Shown: piece by piece, positions 61,154-64,000 of the stretch
Layout: every line of letters begins with the position of its first letter
How positions within the stretch are numbered: the stretch's first letter is position 1
Source of the DNA: Saccharopolyspora kobensis
Lineage (GTDB): Bacteria > Actinomycetota > Actinomycetes > Mycobacteriales > Pseudonocardiaceae
NCBI RefSeq assembly: GCF_900108315.1
Contig: NZ_FNVB01000002.1
Span: 682,001-746,000 of the forward strand
Length of the DNA: 64,000 nucleotides
Reading direction: 5' to 3'
The notes under the pieces: model-generated
Told to the model about the DNA's origin: nothing
Database searches by the model: none
What the model saw: the letters and a program-made list of their open reading frames with translations, nothing else
Translations under genes and position numbers: made by a program

Positions 61154-61816
61154 GTGTCGACCGTGCCCGCACGACCCGTGGTCCGCGGCCTGCGCCGCGT
61201 CGACCTGATCAGCCCGGACCCGGTGGCTTCCGCGGTCCGCTACCGCGCGCTGCTCGACTGGAACCCGGATCCGACCGGTCGCGGGTTCGACTGCTGGGTC
61301 GGCAACCGCCGCTGCGCGACGATCCGCAAGCCCCGCGCGGGCGAGCGGCCGGGCTGGCGGCCGGTGTTCGCCGGGAGCTCGCCGAACTGCGCGCTCACCG
61401 GCCCGGACGACGCGCTGGCCCGGATCGCCAAGGGCCGCGCCCAGCACGGCCCGCTGGCCCCCGAACCCCGCCCGGGCGAGCCCTGCTGGATCGAGCTGGC
61501 CGCCAGCGATCCGGACCGGGCCGACGCCTTCTGGGCCGGGACGCTGAACTGGGCGGTGCGTCCCACCCCCGGCGGCGCGGAGTACCTGGTGGACGACCGT
61601 CCGCTCGCCTCCCGGACGAACCGGCAGGTCGCGGCGGCCTGGGGCTGGCTGTGCTTCTTCGCGGTGGAAGACCTCGCCGTGGCGGAGAAGCTGGTCACCG
61701 ACGTGGGCGCCGAGATCGCCGACCGGTTCGACCACCCGCTGCTCGGCGAGGCGCTGGCGATCACCGACCCGGACGGCGCGACGATCGCCTTGACCGCGGC
61801 GACCGGCTGGGGCTGA
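61154..61816 (+). CDS. two-domain VOC family protein
   Basis: A 220-residue protein with two glyoxalase-type halves: GLRRVDLISPDPVASAVRYRALLDW opens the first, and CWIELAASDPDRADAFWAGTLNW opens the second, which ends LAITDPDGATIAL. GTG 61154 is tentative; the frame runs in from further upstream, and GTG 61103 follows GGAGG closely. Function unknown; such duplicates often detoxify or bind small molecules. Confidence 0.82.
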   Translation: MSTVPARPVVRGLRRVDLISPDPVASAVRYRALLDWNPDPTGRGFDCWVGNRRCATIRKPRAGERPGWRPVFAGSSPNCALTGPDDALARIAKGRAQHGPLAPEPRPGEPCWIELAASDPDRADAFWAGTLNWAVRPTPGGAEYLVDDRPLASRTNRQVAAAWGWLCFFAVEDLAVAEKLVTDVGAEIADRFDHPLLGEALAITDPDGATIALTAATGWG

Positions 61817-62170
61817 TCAGCAGAGCCGCGCCGGGGGCCAGAACGGCCCGGGCTTGAGGACCTCGCACGGCGCGCCGGGAGTGCCGGGATCCGGGAGCTT
61901 GCTCAGCGCGTCGATGGTCGAAGCCAGCGTGCCCGAGCACTGCCAGACGATCCCGCCGGAGGGCGTGGCCACCAGCAGCCGGGCGGCCAGCGCGTGCTGC
62001 CGGTCGGCGATCCAGAGCGCATCGCTGTGCTCGGGCCAGCTCACCACGCCGACCAGCCATTCCGGGCGCCCGAGCGGATCGGTCAGGATCCAGAAGGTCC
62101 ACAGCGTCTGGATGCCGACCAGGATCGCGAGCTCCGGGTAGAGCTGCAGCGCTTCGTTGACGCTGTTCAC
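61817..62170 (-). CDS. hypothetical protein
   Basis: A 117-residue protein opening VNSVNEALQLYPELAILVG, with TLWTFWILTDPLGRPEWLVGV, SDALWIADRQHALAARLLVA and a proline-rich Cys-terminal tail. GTG 62170 follows AAGGA. It looks like a small soluble, SMI1/Imm-type or ESX-linked protein by feel, but no family is recognised. Its stop abuts that of the convergent VOC gene. Confidence 0.6.
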   Translation of the reverse strand: MNSVNEALQLYPELAILVGIQTLWTFWILTDPLGRPEWLVGVVSWPEHSDALWIADRQHALAARLLVATPSGGIVWQCSGTLASTIDALSKLPDPGTPGAPCEVLKPGPFWPPARLC

Positions 62171-62323
62171 GGCGCGGTGTCCTTCGCGGTCGCTTCTCGG
62201 GCTTCGGCGGGCGGGCGGCCGATCTGTCCAGGTCAGCCTCGGGCCCACGATGCCCCACGCCGCACCGCGGCGGCGGCACATTCCGCGGCCATCGCACCAA
62301 GACCACCCGGTGGGGTGATGACG

Positions 62324-62878
62324 TCAGCCGTTGACCCTGGCTCGCAGGCCGTCCAGCACCAGGTCGAGCCCGCGCTCGAAGTCCGCCGGGCCGCCGGGCG
62401 CGCGGTCGATCGCCCCGGCGCTGGCCGCCTGCAGCGCCATCTGCTCCTCCACGGTGTGGCCGAACACGAGGTGCAGCAGGGCTCGGGTGCCGACGTCGAC
62501 CACGTCCTCGGGCAGGCCGCCATCGCGCAGCGCCGCGCGCAGCTGACCTGCGGGTTCACCGGCGCCGAGGCCGAAGGTGTGCGCGGTGACGACGACTTCG
62601 GCGCCGTCGCGGTAGGCCAGCATCGCGTCCCGCAGCTCGCTGCAGATCTCGACGACTCGCCGGTCCCAGCGCTCGGCGCGGCGGGGCCGCTCGCCCCGGC
62701 GCAGGATCTCGTCGGCGACCGCGGCCAGCAGCGTCTGCTTGTTCGGCACGTGGTGGTAGAGCGCGCTCGGTTGCACGCCGAGTTCGGTGGCCAGCCGCCG
62801 CATCGTCAGCGACTCCAGCCCGTACTCGTCGAGCACCGATATCGCGCGGGCCACGACGTCGCTGCGGTGGTAGCGCAC
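62324..62878 (-). CDS. bioQ: TetR family biotin regulator, BioQ-like
   Basis: A 184-residue repressor. The HTH is [28 protein letters not shown]; the C-terminus is an all-helical TetR_C-type domain. GTG 62878 follows GGGAGG. It diverges from bioB and two TGAAC-N3-GTTCA palindromes lie in the 91-base gap, the site form reported for actinobacterial BioQ. It should repress bioB, and probably itself, when biotin is sufficient. The symbol rests on position and operator as much as on sequence. Confidence 0.78.
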   Translation of the reverse strand: MRYHRSDVVARAISVLDEYGLESLTMRRLATELGVQPSALYHHVPNKQTLLAAVADEILRRGERPRRAERWDRRVVEICSELRDAMLAYRDGAEVVVTAHTFGLGAGEPAGQLRAALRDGGLPEDVVDVGTRALLHLVFGHTVEEQMALQAASAGAIDRAPGGPADFERGLDLVLDGLRARVNG

Positions 62879-62891
62879 CCGAAACCTCCCG

Positions 62892-62948
62892 TTGACCGAT
62901 CGACCCGCCCAGTCTAGCCTGAACGCCGTTCAGGTGAACGCTGTTCAG
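62892..62948 (+). promoter_or_regulatory. bioB promoter with twin BioQ-type operators
   Basis: TTGACC (62892-62897) and TAGCCT (62915-62920) are 17 bases apart. A 17-bp perfect palindrome (62918-62934, CCTGAACGCCGTTCAGG) covers the start point. A second TGAAC-N3-GTTCA (62935-62947) follows 15 bp on. Binding would block bioB transcription. Confidence 0.75.
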
Positions 62949-62969
62949 GTTCGACATCCCGGAGAAGCG

Positions 62970-64000
62970 ATGAGCGCCCACTTCCACCAGCTCGCCGACG
63001 CGGTCCTCGCCGGCACCCCGGCCACCCCGGAGGACGCCCTCGCGGTGCTGCGCGCCGACGACGCCGAGCTGATGTCCGTCGTCGCCGCGGCCGCCCGGCT
63101 GCGCCGCGCGCACTTCGGCAACGCGGTGAAGGTGAACTACCTGGTGAACCTGAAATCCGGCCTCTGCCAGGAGAACTGCAACTACTGCTCGCAGGCGCTG
63201 GGATCCAGCGCGCCGATCCTGAAGTACTCGTGGCTCTCCGAGTCCGAGGCCCTCGCGCAGGCCGGAGCGGGGCTCGGCGGCGGCGCCAGCCGGGTGTGCC
63301 TGGTCGCCTCCGGCCGCGGGCCGTCCACAAGGGACATCGACAAGGTGGTCGAGGTGGTCGGGGCGCTGAAGCGGGAGCACCCCGGCGTCGAGGTCTGCGC
63401 CTGCCTGGGACTGCTCAAGGAGGGGCAGGCCGAACGGCTCAAGGACGCCGGTGTGGACGCCTACAACCACAACATCAACACCGCCGAGAGCCACCACGAC
63501 AACATCGTCCAGACCCACACCTACGCCGACCGCGTGGACACCGTGGAGAAGGCCAAGGGCGCGGGGATCTCGCCCTGCTCCGGGCTGATCGCCGGGCTCG
63601 GCGAGACCGACGAGCAGCTCGTCGAGGCGCTGTTCGCGCTCCGGGACCTGGAATCGGACTCGATCCCGGTCAACTTCCTGATGCCCTTCGACGGCACCCC
63701 GTTCGAGAACACCTGGGAGCTCACCCCGACCCGCTGCGTGAAGATCCTGGCGATGGCGCGCTTCGTCTGCCCGGACCGGGAGATCCGCATCGCGGGCGGC
63801 CGGGAGATGCACCTGCGCTCGCTGCAGTCGATCGCGCTGCACGTCGCCAACTCGATCTTCCTCGGCGACTACCTCACCTCGGAGGGCCAGGCCGCCGAGG
63901 CGGACCTGGAGATGATCCGCGACGGCGGTTTCGTCGTGCAGGGCTCCGAGGAGGACCTCGCGCAGCGCGCGGCCGATCCGGTGATCCGGCGGCGCGGCGC
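62970..64000 (+). CDS. bioB: biotin synthase (3' end beyond window)
   Basis: The first 343 residues of a radical-SAM enzyme. Cys66, Cys70 and Cys73 (CQENCNYC) bind the [4Fe-4S] cluster. Cys110, a Cys in EVCACLG (143/145) and Cys203 are the usual ligands of the sulfur-donating [2Fe-2S] cluster, with Arg in [27 protein letters not shown] is the substrate motif. It inserts sulfur into dethiobiotin. ATG 62970 follows GGAG at six to seven bases. The reading frame is still open at the window edge. Confidence 0.95.
   Translation, partial: MSAHFHQLADAVLAGTPATPEDALAVLRADDAELMSVVAAAARLRRAHFGNAVKVNYLVNLKSGLCQENCNYCSQALGSSAPILKYSWLSESEALAQAGAGLGGGASRVCLVASGRGPSTRDIDKVVEVVGALKREHPGVEVCACLGLLKEGQAERLKDAGVDAYNHNINTAESHHDNIVQTHTYADRVDTVEKAKGAGISPCSGLIAGLGETDEQLVEALFALRDLESDSIPVNFLMPFDGTPFENTWELTPTRCVKILAMARFVCPDREIRIAGGREMHLRSLQSIALHVANSIFLGDYLTSEGQAAEADLEMIRDGGFVVQGSEEDLAQRAADPVIRRRG

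Noticed and set aside
1-64000. tRNA, rRNA, insertion sequences and attachment sites
   Set aside because: Looked for in the gaps; no cloverleaf, transposase or flanking direct repeat was recognised.

Overview
The window is high-GC, GTG/TTG-start-rich actinobacterial DNA. RbpA, polyprenol-phosphate-mannose synthase, an actinobacterial Lnt, the DUF574-type methyltransferase, DUF6153 and DUF4229 proteins, and a BioQ-like biotin regulator all point to Actinomycetia. Gene style and content fit a Pseudonocardiales soil organism (Saccharopolyspora-like), but that is inference; no rRNA or tRNA gene was seen to confirm it.

Layout. 1-6.6 kb: the end of a PL14-type polysaccharide lyase, a sodium:solute symporter with a TIM-barrel partner, a uronate-dehydrogenase-like enzyme, an IclR regulator behind palindromic sites, a VOC protein and an SDR. 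This looks like uronic-acid use. 6.7-7.6 kb: two small membrane proteins between strong hairpins. 7.6-17.1 kb: a divergent sugar locus. One arm has two TIM-barrel isomerases and a Gfo/Idh dehydrogenase. The other has a ROK regulator, an ABC importer without ATPase, a second Gfo/Idh enzyme and ThuA. Two gaps in the importer operon carry a related repeat whose hairpin shows compensatory base changes. 17.2-21.4 kb: a malonate-type unit (matB-like ligase, matC-like carrier, hotdog thioesterase, IclR regulator), bordered by a degenerate copy of the 3' end of the neighbouring PQQ-type sugar dehydrogenase gene. 21.5-33.1 kb: assorted metabolism and stress genes, including two CsoR copper-sensor paralogues around DUF6153 and DUF305 genes, one with a clear operator-promoter.

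33.1-41.5 kb: a 780-base AT-richer regulatory stretch, then narGHJI (respiratory nitrate reductase) followed 3 bases later by a TDT/SLAC1-type anion channel. 41.4-45.0 kb: DUF7144, a LysR regulator with a 27-bp operator, an EamA exporter and a frameshifted DinB gene. 45.0-53.9 kb: a conflict-like island with a 1511-residue CHAT protease-like protein, a secreted DUF3574 protein, a TagF/GT-B-like gene and an NB-ARC/TPR STAND ATPase. The GT-B-like gene is split by seven copies of a 10-bp tandem repeat. Seven copies put its halves out of frame, while five or eight restore one continuous protein, so it looks like a phase-variable ON/OFF gene, OFF as sequenced. This is the most striking feature of the window.

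54-64 kb: hydrolase, lnt and ppm (lipoprotein and glycan synthesis), rbpA with a SigR-like promoter, a UMF1-type transporter, a glycerophosphodiester phosphodiesterase, small proteins, and finally a bioQ-like repressor divergent from bioB, which is cut by the window end. Two TGAAC-N3-GTTCA operators lie on the bioB promoter.
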